Of a DNA stretch of 64,000 bases, positions 11,532 through 22,196 are shown piece by piece (position 1 is the stretch's first letter; the number at the start of each line of letters is the position of its first letter). Origin of the DNA: Selaginella moellendorffii (taxonomy: Eukaryota; Streptophyta; Lycopodiopsida; Selaginellales; Selaginellaceae); NCBI RefSeq assembly GCF_000143415.4, contig NW_003314346.1, positions 315,270-379,269 of the forward strand, written 5' to 3'. The notes under the pieces were generated by a model that saw only the letters and a program-made list of their open reading frames with translations, was not told the origin of the DNA and made no database searches. Both the position numbers and the translations under genes were made by a program.

Positions 11532-11870
11532 TAGAGAACCGGCCAGTCCAGGAGGTGGCTGCAGAAATCAACCAAATGGCAGATGGAACGGTATATCAGA
11601 AGCCATTTGATCGGACAAACACCAGTCATCATTTATGGCATGTATATTGTCTAGCCAAGCACTATCCGCATCTCCATAATCTGCTCAACCGGATGGGTTC
11701 TTCGACCACTGAACATGAGCGTGGACGTATTAGAGAAGAGATGGCATTACTATTGGGTTTAAATCCTGATAGTGTGGAGAGTGATGAAATTCCAAGATTA
11801 TTGTATAGGCGTTAGAGGCAAAAAATAACAGTCTGAGATGGCATGTATTTATTTAAAAATGTAACTTATT

Positions 11871-11885
11871 ATGGCATGGGGTTCC
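11871..11885 (+). repeat. Broken palindrome at the truncated end of TE1
   Basis: ATGGCATGGGGTTCC ends abruptly, where TE2 (53296-53317) has the full palindrome and about 390 bp more to its inverted repeat. The next 20 bp (11886-11905) match nothing recognised. Confidence 0.7.
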
Positions 11886-11905
11886 CGCAAGAGGTCCGTC
11901 ATGAC

Positions 11906-12138
11906 TGTTATGATCCGGCGCAAAAAGACAAAGATCTCGTTGCCCTAGACTATGCTACGCCACCTCTTGAGGTTCCTCACCACCCAACCACCCCCGAGCT
12001 ACCCTAAAAGCTCCACTGTGCCGCCGCTCCACTGTGAGCCCTAGGGTAGGTTAAGTCCCTTACCCTAACATGCCTTAATATACCCTTGAGCCTCCCTTTG
12101 ACCGACATTGACCACGTAGTCAAAGCTGGCACCTAACA
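11906..12138 (-). repeat. 3' LTR of the gypsy element, 233 bp
   Basis: On the minus strand it starts TGTTAGGTGCC after a polypurine tract and ends ATCATAACA, so it has TG...CA ends with TGTTA/TAACA inversion. It does not match the 104-bp 5' LTR beyond its outer ends. Confidence 0.6.
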
Positions 12139-12212
12139 ATTCTTTCCCCCGAACAAAGTCCTTGTCCCAAGGACGAGTTGTACCGGTGATCACCCTTTCT
12201 GGGGAATCCTGC

Positions 12213-13769
12213 TCAAGCTCCTGGTCCATCTTCCACAGCCGTATACATCAAGGAGGCATTGGGCCCGTCACTCCGAGATAGTACACCTTTCAACTGGCTG
12301 ACATAAAATACCGGATGAATTTTCACCCCAACTGGCAGCCGCACCCGATAAGCCGCTTTACCAATGCGCTCCAGCACTTCATATGGACCAGCATATCGAT
12401 GGGAAAGTTTATCACTCTTCCCTGTCCGTAAAGGCACCAAGGTGTTCCGCCGCTCACTTGACGGAAAGATCACTCGCACAAAGACGAGATCACCCACCTT
12501 ATATTCCCGGAATTGGCGATGCTCATTGGCAAACTTCTCCGCTCTATCCTGAGCTGCTTGCAAATTCCGTTTACACACCACCAGAATCTCATCAAGTTCT
12601 GTGGCCAGATCAGTTGCCTCGGAATCAAGCTTATCTTGAACGTCCTTACTCAAATGCAATCCCAACTCCACCGCTGTTCGAGGATGCCTTCCAAACATGG
12701 CAAAGTAAGGACTTAGCTTGGTTCCACTGTGTTGGCTATTGTTGTAAGCAAATTGCACCAACGGAAGATATAGATCCCACTGTCCTTGCCTTTGACCAAT
12801 GCTACAACGTAGCATATCCTCCACCACCTGATTCACACGTTTAGTTTGCCCATCTGTCTGAGGATGATCTCCACTCGAGAGTTTCAAAGTCACTTGCATA
12901 GCCTTTGCAAAGCTTTTCCAAAATCCACTGGTGAACTTTGAATCTCGATCACTAATGATTTCCTCCGGCAAACCAAAATCAGGAAAAACCTTCTCCAAGT
13001 AAACCGCAGCCAAGTCTGAGGCAGTGACAGTCTTCCGAAGAGCCAACAACCGCACATACTTCGTCAACCGATCCACTATGACCCATACTTGCTCCTTTTG
13101 CCTCTGTGTTCGTGGCAAACAAGTGATGAAGTCCATAGAGATACTACACCAACGGCTCTGAGGAATAGGTAAAGGTTGCAAAAGTCCTCCTGGCTTCTCC
13201 CGTGGCACCTTAACCCGCTGACAAAGCTCGCATGATTTACAATACTTGAGGATATCAGCCTTCATATTCCTCCAATAAAAATTGCGCTTAATCAACTCAT
13301 ACGTCTTCTTCCCCCCAAAATGACCGGCCTCTAGACGATCATGATAGTGGAATAAAACTTGAGTAATTAACGCATCCACCCATGGCAAATAGACACGGCC
13401 ATTGTAGTAGAGAATCCCATCCACCAATGAGAAAGGAGCTTCCATCTGGTCTCGCAAAGAGGCCACCTCAGCATCCTGAGCTTGAGCATGCTCAACCAAT
13501 TGCCCAAACTCGCTGACCACCTTACTCAAATGATGACAAAATCGTGTTCGTAACGTCGTCACATGACAAACACGAGATAAAGCATCCGCCACCACATTTG
13601 TTTTTCCCGGACGATGCTCAATAGGAAACTCCCCAAACTCCATGAGTTTGACCATCCAACGAGCTTGCCTAGTGTTCAACTCTTTTTGTGTGAAAAGATA
13701 CACAAGTGGTTTGTGATTTGTCAACACCACGAACACTGCACCATAAAGATAGTGCCACCACGTCCGCAA
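12213..13769 (-). pseudogene. Gypsy RNase H tail and integrase
   Basis: About 518 codons, open. It begins within RNase H (NHKPLVYL, then RPGKTNVVADALSR) and continues as integrase: HHCC zinc finger (H...H, CKSCELC), first Asp in SMDF, second Asp in SDRDSKF. The third catalytic residue, normally Glu in DGQTERVN, is Lys here (DGQTKRVN), so the integrase is predicted dead. A C-terminal GPYEVL domain follows; the end is out of frame relative to related elements. It is separated from the RT frame only by a TAA codon at 13791. Confidence 0.85.
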
Positions 13770-13790
13770 AGCATGAACAATAGAGAGTAA

Positions 13791-14846
13791 CTCTTACTCA
13801 TATGTGGAATAGCGTTGCTCCGCGGAATTCAAAGTTCGACTCTCATATGCAATAGGCTGTCCCTCTTGCATGAGAACTCCTCCCAGTGCATAACCACTCG
13901 CATCGCATGTCACCTCGTAAAGTTTCGATGGATTAGCAATGCGAGGCACTGGAGCCTCGCTCAACAATCGTTTCAGCGCCACAAAACTCTCCTCTTGTGG
14001 CGTCTTCCACTCGAATGGCACATTCTTGCATAGCATCCGCGTCAAAGGAATAGCCACCTCTGCAAACTTATGCTGGAAATGTCGGTAGTAACTAGCCATA
14101 CCAAGAAAACTGCGCAACTCGGCCACTGTAGTCGGTGTAGGCCAGTTTTCCACCACAGCCACCTTCCTTGGATCCGTCTTGACACCGTTAGATGTTACAA
14201 TATGGCCTAGATATTCCACCTCCGACTTTGCAAATTCACATTTGCTCTTCTTCGCATAAAGTTTGTTGTCTCGAAGTAACAAAAGAACCTTGCGCAAATG
14301 CACCCTATGCTCCTCCATATTCTTGCTAAAAACAAGAATATCGTCCAAGAAAATCTCCACAAACTCATGAAGATAACGCCCAAATACCTCCGTCATCAAC
14401 CGAGTAAATGTGGCCGGTGCATTCGTCAAACCAAACAGCATAACTGTAAACTCAAAATGTCCAAAGCTTGTGTTGAATGCTGTCTTGGAGATAGATGCAT
14501 CATCCATTGCAATCTGATGATATCCACTCCTCAGATCAATCTTGGTAAACACTCGTGCTTCACCAAGCTTGTCTAGGATATCATCCACACGTGGCATCGG
14601 CATCTTATCCTTCACTGTCTTCTTGTTCAAAGCGCGGTAGTCAATACACATTCGCATTGAACCGTCCTTCTTCTTTATAAGCAAGACCGGAGCACCAAAT
14701 GGAGACTTACTTGGTTGAATGAATCCAAACTCAAGTAACTCCTTGACTTGTCGTTGAACTTCTTGCTCCTCCGCATAACTTAACCGAAATGGACGCCGGT
14801 AAATTGGCCGCGTCCCCAGCTCTAATGTAATCCCATGCTCCACACC
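13791..14846 (-). pseudogene. Gypsy reverse transcriptase and RNase H start
   Basis: Open for about 350 codons between two nonsense codons in the same frame as the parts on either side (TGA at 14844, TAA at 13791). RT motifs are present: CIDYRALN, KIDLRSGYHQ, FGLTNAPATF and the catalytic FLDDIL, then the thumb with YLGHIV. RNase H begins with TCDASGYALGGVL. Start of the element's polyprotein is in the upstream gag frame. Confidence 0.9.
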
Positions 14847-16589
14847 TCATAATGGAGGCAATCCATGAGGAAGTTCAGATGGAAAAACATCAGAAAACTC
14901 ATCAAGTACATCCCATACTGCTGCTTCTCCCCCACACGTGCCTTGGTCCCCCAAGTCACGAACAAACAGCAAGTAACTTGAAAGTGCTTTTCCATTACAA
15001 CAAACCCGCTTCAAAGATGTAGCAGAGAGCATAACAACTGGTGGTTGAACGCCCTCGCCAAACCACACATCTTTAACGCCACCATACTCCAGCGAGATAC
15101 GCTTAATGCTCCACTTTATCTCTGGATCCACCTTCACCAACCATGGCATCCCAAGAATGAGATCCACACAATGGATATCCGCGAGATAAAAAGTCTCAAC
15201 AAGTGTGGTTTTGCCAACCAACACTTCCAGCCCCTCGACACAAGCATCAAAATGCTGAGTAGAGGTAGCTGCACCTTCCACTATGTATGGAAGAACTCCA
15301 TGTGTGTTCAGGCGATGCTCCGCAACAAACTTTGCCGAAACAAAGTTGTCATCGCTCCCACTATCCAGTAAAATTCGCACTGGATCGCCACGGAACACGC
15401 CCTCCAGCATTAAAGCTGATTCACGCGTATCCTCGAGCTCTATCTTATTCCACACACAGTTGAGTTGACGAGCAACGATCGAAAGTCTCTTCCTCCGACC
15501 GGAATGGTCGTTCTCGTCATCCTCACGCTGTAAAGCTTGCAACTTTTTAGTATCTGACTTACCGTGAGAAGATGATTGGCCATTCTTCTTGTCCTGCTGC
15601 TTGTTCTTCAACTGCGGACAATCAGCCTTGTAGTGTCCAAGTTCGCCGCAATGATGACAACCTTGTCTATAATTCTTCACAAAGAACTTCTGCTTCTTGG
15701 ACCCCTTTGCATCTGAAGTAGTCACCACCGACTTCAACTTGTGATGCTTGTTCCCATCCTTGTGTCCACGGCGATCATCACGACGATTCTCGACAAAAGG
15801 ACTCCGCGAACGCTTGCGAGACTTGTGCTTGTCATTGTCAAGTCGACGAGTCGCATCAAAGAGCTCCTCCAAACTCTTTGTAGGCTGAGAATGACGCAAG
15901 TGTTGCCGCATGCTCTCACTATGTAGGCCATCAATGAAGTAGGACTTGTTTTGATCTGGATCCTTCGTTGGAACATGACTAATCAAGCGAGTAAGCTTCT
16001 CAATATAATCCCTGAGCGTCATTTTCCCTTGCTGGAAATGGTGAAGTTCTGTACGAGCATTCTCCACATCGTAATGAGGGGCAAAATGTAAACAGAAAGC
16101 AGCCTCAAACTCATCCATGGTAGACACTGGTGGTTTCTTATCCGCAACACGGGACTCCTCAAGCCAATTCCACCATCGAAGACCCGCATCACGCAAAACT
16201 ATCGGAATAGCCACTAAAGCCTCTGCATCTGGAGTTCCTCTAGCAGCCAAGAACTTCTTCACATTGGCTAGCCAAGCGAGACACTCGTCCACACCACCAT
16301 CACCGGAAAAAGTTGGAACCTTGAGTCGATCTACCAAAGAAGGCTTACTTGGAGCGCTACCCCGTCCAGCCTCGAGTGCCTCAACACGCCCACGCATGGT
16401 ATCCATCATGCCATGCATCTCGTCTTGCATCTCTTGCTGATTTTTATTAAGGGCTCGCAGCTCATGAACCACATCTTGAATGGTCCAAATCTCCGCAGCT
16501 TCGTCGGCACCATCGTCGGCACCACCATCGACGATAGGATTCCAGCGTTCAGCTTGGTCGGCCATCGCAACCAACTCCTCTGATACCAA
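14847..16589 (-). pseudogene. Gypsy gag and protease
   Basis: About 580 codons starting just inside the primer-binding site. A coiled N-terminal part precedes the retrotransposon gag domain (WLANVKKFL to LEELFDATRR), then a basic region, a CCHC zinc knuckle (CHHCGELGHYKADC) and an aspartic protease with LLDSGSDDNF. It reads straight into RT, broken only by TGA at 14844. It is the best-preserved part of the element. Confidence 0.9.
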
Positions 16590-16693
16590 TGTTAAGATCC
16601 TATCCCTTACACCCTAAACCAACTGGTTAAAAGGGTGATCACTTGATTGCAGGGCCCTTTCTTTATCCTATTATCCTGACCTGGTGCCTAACA
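16590..16693 (-). repeat. 5' LTR of the gypsy element, 104 bp
   Basis: Ends TGTTAGGCACC (minus strand) and ATCTTAACA. Nearly identical in sequence and length to the LTRs of the TRIM at 43864-44308 and to the fragment at 80-174. Confidence 0.85.
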
Positions 16694-17729
16694 GTGGGGC
16701 AGAAATCAGCATTTCCGTCCTGACAGACAGGAGTGTCAGCAACGAGGAGAAGCTTGCAGCTGAGCTCCAGCTGGAGGAGATAGCTGGCGTGGATCTCAGC
16801 TAGAGTTTGAGTCTCCATAACTCAAGAGGTGGTCAGTCCCAATGGGAGACATGTTGTGCTGATTACTGTGATTGGCTGTGGCTGTGTTGGTGTGTCTGTT
16901 GTTCCTCAGACAAATCTCTTTCAAAATACTATAAAATTATGAAACTTCCATGCCAACAATTTAATTTCAAATGTTCTATGGTGAAATTACTAAAATTGAT
17001 CATCTTCATAATTGTTACTAGTGCCTTTCCTTAATATTTAAAAGTGTTATCTCTTCACTCAACAACTAGATCTAGTAATTAAGAACTATAACTATATCTA
17101 ACACCCCAAAAAAGTTTATAGTATCCCACTCTAGCCATAAAAAAAATTTATACTACCATCCTTTGCATTCTATGTTGCTTACTATTTACTATCCTCACTT
17201 GGAATCCTTGTATTGATCAGTTGGAAGGACTTGTATAAAAATGATAATAATTTAGAATGAGAAGCATTCACAAACAAAAATCTAGCTAGCTAGATGCAAA
17301 GCTATGAACAATTATATTTATAAGAGAAAATCAAGCAATGCAAATACCTCTATAGTCCCCCTTTAGCTTAAGGTAAGAGCAAAGAGCCTTAATGGCAAAC
17401 TGAATTAAGGCTGTTATTCACTCCTCAATTTTACAGTTCTCCTTTTCCAGATCATAAATTAACTCAATTTGCTTCAATCTAGTCAACAACTAGTAAATTA
17501 CCATCTTAGAGAGCTCTAACAAGAGAATGGCTACTTGATTTATTCCTTCATCTACTACTACCACTTGCATCTTGCATTGTGCTGTCAGTGTCAACTAGTG
17601 ACATGTCTTCATGATCATCTGGAACATGAGCTTGATGATTAGAATCAGTGAGGTGGTGAAGAGTAACAGTGAAGAAGGCATCCATTGCTTTGAACATCTT
17701 TTAGTTCATCGTTGTTAGAAGCTTCAATG
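16694..17729. other. Decayed DNA without a supported gene
   Basis: A short open stretch (16697-16803, ending LEEIAGVDLS and stop) could be the tail of a lost gene, but nothing more supports it. The rest is AT-rich and frame-broken. Confidence 0.4.
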
Positions 17730-18260
17730 CAACTACTTCTTCCCACGTGAGCATGAAGAAGTTCGCAACACTTATTTTTCGATTGTGGTCCTTGATTTGC
17801 TTGTACATCCTCTTGAGGCTCTCCCCCTTCTGCTTGCAACCATCTTGTCGCACTCAATACGAGTCTTCTCAATCATCTTCTCTGCAAACTATCACCAGTA
17901 AACATTCAAGGGCAAGTTTCCTTTCTCCCGTCAAGTCATAACCCTTCTCTCTGCATGCTCCATGGCTTTGAGCTCAATCAAAGCCATGGCTTTTCCTCTT
18001 GTCCAATTAGGAGCATGTTTCTTCCTTAGTTTCTTTCTTGACACTGATTTTGCGAGCTCCTCCTCCTTATCCTCTTATTCTTCCTTATACTCTTCCCTTG
18101 GATTTTGGTCAAAACTAGAATGCCTAAATGTAAAACTGGAAAGAAAAGCTCTCCAATCCTTACAACTACACTTCCCATAAATACTAGAAATGCATTGCGG
18201 GTAAGAGATTCTTCCTCGTGTTTTTTCCCTTGCCCACGGCTGGAACTTATTGCAGGACAA
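17730..18260 (-). pseudogene. Trihelix / Myb-SANT-like DNA-binding domain fragment
   Basis: On the minus strand, across one frameshift and several stops, the pattern of a trihelix domain is visible: NWTRGKAMALIELKAMEH, then VYW..FAEKMIEKT, ECDKMVAS, LKRMYKQIKDHN and, after that, VANFFMLTWEEV. The Trp in helix 1, the Cys-x-x-K before a Trp-less third helix and the YK.IKD motif fit Myb/SANT-like domains of plant transcription factors or transposon-derived proteins. Upstream is Glu/Lys-rich. No intact reading frame remains. Confidence 0.5.
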
Positions 18261-19448
18261 ACCGGAGAGATTATGGCAGAGGCTGATGACAAAACGAAGT
18301 GGTTCTCGTGGTGAAGTTGGATCTAAATCAGATCAAGCTCAAGCCCCAGAGCTGGGGAGTTTTCAGAGACAGGAGGCCAGATTTGTACAAGGTGCTTCTA
18401 ACGGTAGATGGTAAAGTTTAGAATGCATGGTCTTGAAATATTCATGGAACCGATGTTTTAATTCATTAGAATTAGAGAATCCTATGAATAAATGAATTCC
18501 CAACATATGAAGGTCAACATTATGCTTCTTTAGTTTCTTCGTATTATTGTATTATTAATAAATCATCCCACTAATACTGTAGCAATAAAAAAAGAAGGAA
18601 TACCACCAAGAGGAGATTCAAGCGTGACCCCTTTCACAAGTAGGTGAAGTTTTTCATGGTTCACCTGGAAAGCTAAGTAGTCATTTTTAAGGTCCAAAAG
18701 TTTTACTGCTACAAACTTCCTTCCAAACCTGTGGTGGTGTCAAGCTATAGTTCCAGCTTGATTGTCTTCAAATATCGTAAAACAGATTGAATGAAGATAA
18801 CAGTTCAATATAGTGTTGTGATCAGTCCTCTAGTTGGTGAGTAGGAATCAGCCGTTCCATCTTTCTTTGCTCCAGGAGAATTGGGAGTATCTGTCAGTGC
18901 ATTGTTCATCCACAATTTTAGAAAAATCACTCTTTCTCTCCCCTGAAGAATAGACTTCCTCAGTCAGTAGAGCTTGATAAGACAAAAGAATTAATCAAGA
19001 AGGACAATCGTGGAGAAATGGTGCCCAGCTCATCTTCTTGATCTGGTACCTAGTGCAATAGTTAGCATAAACAGGTGGTACAATTTAGATAAATAAGTGT
19101 ACAATAATTATTTCTTAGAATAGCCCATATCCAGCATTCCAGTGGATGTATATCATGGTATACCTACATATTAAGTAGTGGTAAAGAAAAAGCTCTATCT
19201 ATCCCAATCTATCTATCTCACTGCTTTTATTTCTAGATTCTCATGAAGAACTTTGGTTTTGAGCTATAAAACATGTGAAAAGGTCTATGGTTATAAATTA
19301 AAAGATTTAAAAAATGCTCTTAGAATATTGTTAAACACTATAATAGCTTTGCTTAATTGGAAAAAAAAAAATGGTAATTTGAAGATGCTAACAAAAGTTA
19401 CATTGACAAATGAGGTTTTGTGCAATAGATTATTATCATTGCTCAAAC
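18261..19448. other. Decayed intergenic DNA
   Basis: AT-rich sequence with only short open frames. I see no gene, RNA or repeat that I can support. Confidence 0.5.
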
Positions 19449-19618
19449 TGTGAGTGTATGGAATATGGAAAAAGAATACACAAAATGTGCATATCAATTA
19501 ACCAAAAAATCCTAACTTATATACGAGTGGTCCAAATTAAAACCAATCCGACGGCTACCAAAATCCCACTATGCTAATATTAGTATATAGCATCCTAATT
19601 GTACACTTGGACCTCACA
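19449..19618 (-). mobile_element. Solo LTR of the 20991 gypsy family
   Basis: TGTGAG at the left and CTCACA at the right. The body is a diverged reverse copy of the 176-bp LTRs at 20991-21166 and 62778-62953, with no internal sequence. AAAC on both sides is a probable short target duplication. Confidence 0.8.
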
Positions 19619-20073
19619 AAACAAATTATCAGAAATAATATTGATCATTTCATCATTAGGTTTAAGGGTATACTAGATAATAAAAAAATGAAATAACTAT
19701 TGCTAAAGTTATATATTATTGTTTTTAATAGAATATACAATAAAAATATTTTTAAAAAATTACTATTTCCATATTTTTAGTTAAGCTAATATAATAATTT
19801 TAAAACAATTTTGCAATATCATAGCTCCATTTATACAAGGATACTGCCATAAAATATTGATGGATTATATTTAAAAAAAATATAATAAAAAATAAAAATT
19901 ATTAAAATTTTATAGTAGATAAAATTTATTATAAAATTATTTTAAATTTATAGAATTTCTACAAGTGGAGTACTAATATATATATATTTTAATAATTTAT
20001 TTAAATAATTCATTATGATTTATAATTAAGTATTTAGTAATATTTATTCTTAATTATATTTTTTACCTAAGAT
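19619..20073. other. Very AT-rich stretch before the SPH gene
   Basis: Long A and T runs; no gene seen. It would contain the SPH promoter, but no specific site can be singled out. Confidence 0.5.
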
Positions 20074-20481
20074 ATGCTGGTTTATAAAGAATATCTAATT
20101 TTAATATTTATATTTTTAAGTATTTATTTATGTTTTAGTGCACATATACAAGTATTTATTTTTAATAGAGTAGGTGATGAACTTAAGCTTCATTGTAAAT
20201 CAAAAAATGATGATTTAAGAATGCAAATTATTAAAGATAGATCAAACTTTATGTTTGAATTTAACACAAGATGGATTGGGCATACTTTATTTTGGTGTGA
20301 TATAAAGTTTAAAGGGGAAATACATGGAAAATTCAATGCTTATGACCAAGGATCGCATGAAGATTATGAAGAATCTGAAATAGTAGAGTGGTATATATTT
20401 AGATATGCAATTTTTGAAATTCATAAAAATTATGATAAAGAAAATTGGTCTGTGCCAATGAAAAGGTATATTGTTATTTAA
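20074..20481 (+). CDS. Plant self-incompatibility S1 (SPH) family protein
   Basis: An intact 135-residue frame. Residues 1-23 are a hydrophobic signal peptide (EYLILIFIFLSIYLCFS). The mature part shows the S1 pattern: a beta strand ending in N, ELKLHCKSKNDDL, a central FMFEF, LFWCDIKF, and the C-terminal WYIFRYAIFEI. Family members are small secreted proteins of about 120-150 residues, best known from poppy, where the female S determinant PrsS acts as a ligand; most homologues have unknown functions. Two of the usual four Cys are clear (HCKS, FWC). It is single-exon, as is normal in the family. It lies between a solo LTR and a gypsy element and has low GC like its surroundings. No promoter can be defined. 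Confidence 0.8.
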   Translation: MLVYKEYLILIFIFLSIYLCFSAHIQVFIFNRVGDELKLHCKSKNDDLRMQIIKDRSNFMFEFNTRWIGHTLFWCDIKFKGEIHGKFNAYDQGSHEDYEESEIVEWYIFRYAIFEIHKNYDKENWSVPMKRYIVI

Positions 20482-20990
20482 ATATTAAAGAAAAAAATTA
20501 AAATGATTATATTTTTCTTCCAATTTTCTAAAAACATTTTATATGAAATTTGATAATTTATAAAATTAGCAAGAAACATAAATGTTACCTTTCCTACCTA
20601 AAACCTGTAGATAAAAAAACTATTTCAGTTGATAATACTTATAAATAATATTCTCTTAATTAATTAGGACTAACCTCTCTATGCTGTGAATATTTAATAT
20701 GATTAAAGTTTAAAATATTTAAAGTTTTCAAAAAGATTATACATTAACCTTTTATAAAAGAAGAACATTAATATTTACAATTCTCTATATCTATTAGTTG
20801 ATAGTATTTGAGTTTATAAGAAAAAATCGTAAACATTTTAAAAGTCTTCTCCTAGGTATGGGTAAATAATAGTTAAAACTTATGAATATAAGCTATTATA
20901 TTTTATTAAACTGTTTTCCATATACATTTCTATTAAATGGGATTAAAATTTAAAATTAATTAATGGATAATAGTTTTCTATATATAAAGT
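20482..20990. other. AT-rich DNA between the SPH gene and the gypsy LTR
   Basis: No gene seen. It ends at AAAGT, the left flank of the gypsy insertion. Confidence 0.5.
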
Positions 20991-21166
20991 TGTGAGGGCC
21001 AAGTGTACGGTTACGATGCCGTATACTAATATTAGCATAGTGGGATTTTGATAGCTATCGGATTAGTTTCAATCTGGACCACTCGCTCCTGTATATAAAC
21101 TAAGGTTTTTTGGGCTAATGGATATGCATATTTCTGTATTCCCTTTCCATATTCCAAGCACTCACA
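20991..21166 (+). repeat. 5' LTR of the 20991 gypsy element
   Basis: 176 bp, TGTGAG...CTCACA. The 3' half contains TATATAA-like and gggcta motifs shared by all copies. Confidence 0.9.
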
Positions 21167-21399
21167 TTGGTGGAGATGAGGGGCACCTTTGATTGTCTCT
21201 GGGGAATGCTTGGATTTGGGATTTTGGTTTAGATTTAACTTTTGCATTGTCTAGATCTAGCTTTTTCCATTTCCTTCTTTTTGTTCTTTTCTTTCAGGAT
21301 TTTGGTTTAGATCTAGCTTTTTGCATTGTCTAGATCTACCATTTCCTTCTAGCTTTTTGTCATCTCTCTTCTTTTGCTCTTTCTTTTTCATTCGTCTCT

Positions 21400-22113
21400 A
21401 TGGCAGATCAGCAATCTCCTCCTTTGACTCTTGAGCAGCAGTTGGTCCAATTGCTTGATGCTATGTGCTTGCAATTGAACAACCAAACTCAATTGATGGT
21501 GGCATTCACGGCACGTGGTCCAACTCCTCCTACTCTTGGTGCCAATCCTCGCGTTCGGCCGGAATTCTTTCATGGGAATCCCGGGGATGATGTGTACCAT
21601 TGGTTCGATCACTTCACGGTGATTGCCACATATCATTCTTGGGATGATGCTCGACGTTTACGTGAGTTTCCCACGTGTCTCCAAGGGACGGCGTTGCAGT
21701 GGTACAATGGATTGAGTGCGGCCACTCGTGAGGATTGGAGTGTTCTTCCGGACATCTTCAAACACGCCTTCGGACATGCTGACGATTGTGACGATGCCTT
21801 CCAACAATTGCATCATCTTCGCCAAGGGCCATCTGAGTTGGTGATGCAATTTGGCGTTCGTTTCCAAAGTCTTTTGCTTCGTGCGGAGCCCAATATGTCG
21901 GAGCGAATCAAGCTAGGAATGTTGTGGCCAGCACTTCGTCAAGATCTTGTCGGCCTTGTGCATGCACTTGCTCCTGCCACCCTTGACGATGCTCTTCGCT
22001 TGACACAACGTTATGAGACGTCGCCTCTTCCACTTCTTGCTGCACGTCCTTCCACTCCACTTTTTATGAGTGATGGTCCTGTTCCCATGGAGGTTGATGC
22101 TGCTGCTACTTGA
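21400..22113 (+). pseudogene. Gypsy gag
   Basis: About 237 codons from an ATG 233 bp inside the 5' LTR. It shows the retrotransposon gag domain: FFHGNPGDDVYHWFDHF, LQGTALQWYNGL, then LRQGPSELVMQFGVRF. A TGA stops it just before a Gly/Arg-rich region and a zinc-knuckle-like CWACDEVGYTYRHC. Pol is in another frame, so either a programmed shift or an indel separates them. Its neighbours are the 5' LTR and the protease. Confidence 0.85.
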
Positions 22114-22196
22114 GTCCAAGGACAAGGATGAGGACGTGGTCGTGGCCGTGATGTTTGTTGCTGGGCGTGTGATGAAGTTGGTTATACTTATCGGCA

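Larger units (their letters stand above)
6507..11818 (+). pseudogene. TE1 gene B: ParB-like / methyltransferase-like / FCP1-like protein, decayed
   Basis: A multi-exon gene. The first exon (6507-7649) has an N-terminal globular part, a Lys-rich linker, then a ParB/Srx-like region (about residues 210-340) with a YNHRLVSDEW strand and SGQHFS at the position of the ParB GxHR motif. Exon 2 resembles a beta-class DNA methyltransferase: DFTN at 8401-8412 where an active enzyme has DPPY-like residues, NPKKAP at 8776, and a Rossmann motif (VVEYNCGG) near 8875-8900. It is therefore probably inactive. Then come short Ser/Lys-rich exons, an acidic Glu/Asp stretch (9860-10015), degenerate APLEPP repeats (10450-10830) and an FCP1-like exon. 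Breaks are a +1 in the A-run at 7779-7782, TAG at 8818, TAG at 9626, TAG near 10015, a frameshift near 11525 and TAG at 11813. Inferred introns are all 38-57 nt. ParB and methyltransferase calls rest on motif reading. Confidence 0.6.
175..11885. mobile_element. TE1: large two-gene DNA transposon, right end lost
   Basis: The left end carries the same 24-bp terminal inverted repeat (AAGCTCTATTTCG...) found at both ends of TE2. Nearly all of TE2 (52910-61858) aligns to TE1 as its reverse complement, including both genes. TE1 retains about 4.55 kb of gene B (7231-11784) that TE2 lacks, but lost about 393 bp of its right end: homology stops at 11885 in the middle of a palindrome. It carries gene A on the minus strand and gene B on the plus strand, head to head. 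It is not plainly a known superfamily by its ends: the candidate target duplication in TE2 is 4-5 bp. The autonomous ancestor would have been about 13.5 kb. Confidence 0.85.
11906..16693 (-). mobile_element. Gypsy-type LTR retrotransposon with mismatched LTRs
   Basis: Order on the minus strand: LTR (16693-16590), primer-binding site (TTGGTATCAGAGG, initiator-Met type, 16589 down), gag-protease, RT, RNase H, integrase, polypurine tract (gggggaaagaat), LTR (12138-11906). The gag, RT and integrase order marks it as Ty3/gypsy. The two LTRs differ in length (104 and 233 bp) and share only the outer ~12 bp. No target duplication is visible. It lies directly against the broken end of TE1. Confidence 0.85.

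Noticed and set aside
17962-18180. 72-codon plus-strand hydrophobic, Ser-rich frame
   Set aside because: Antisense to the trihelix-like fragment and its Glu/Lys-rich flank.
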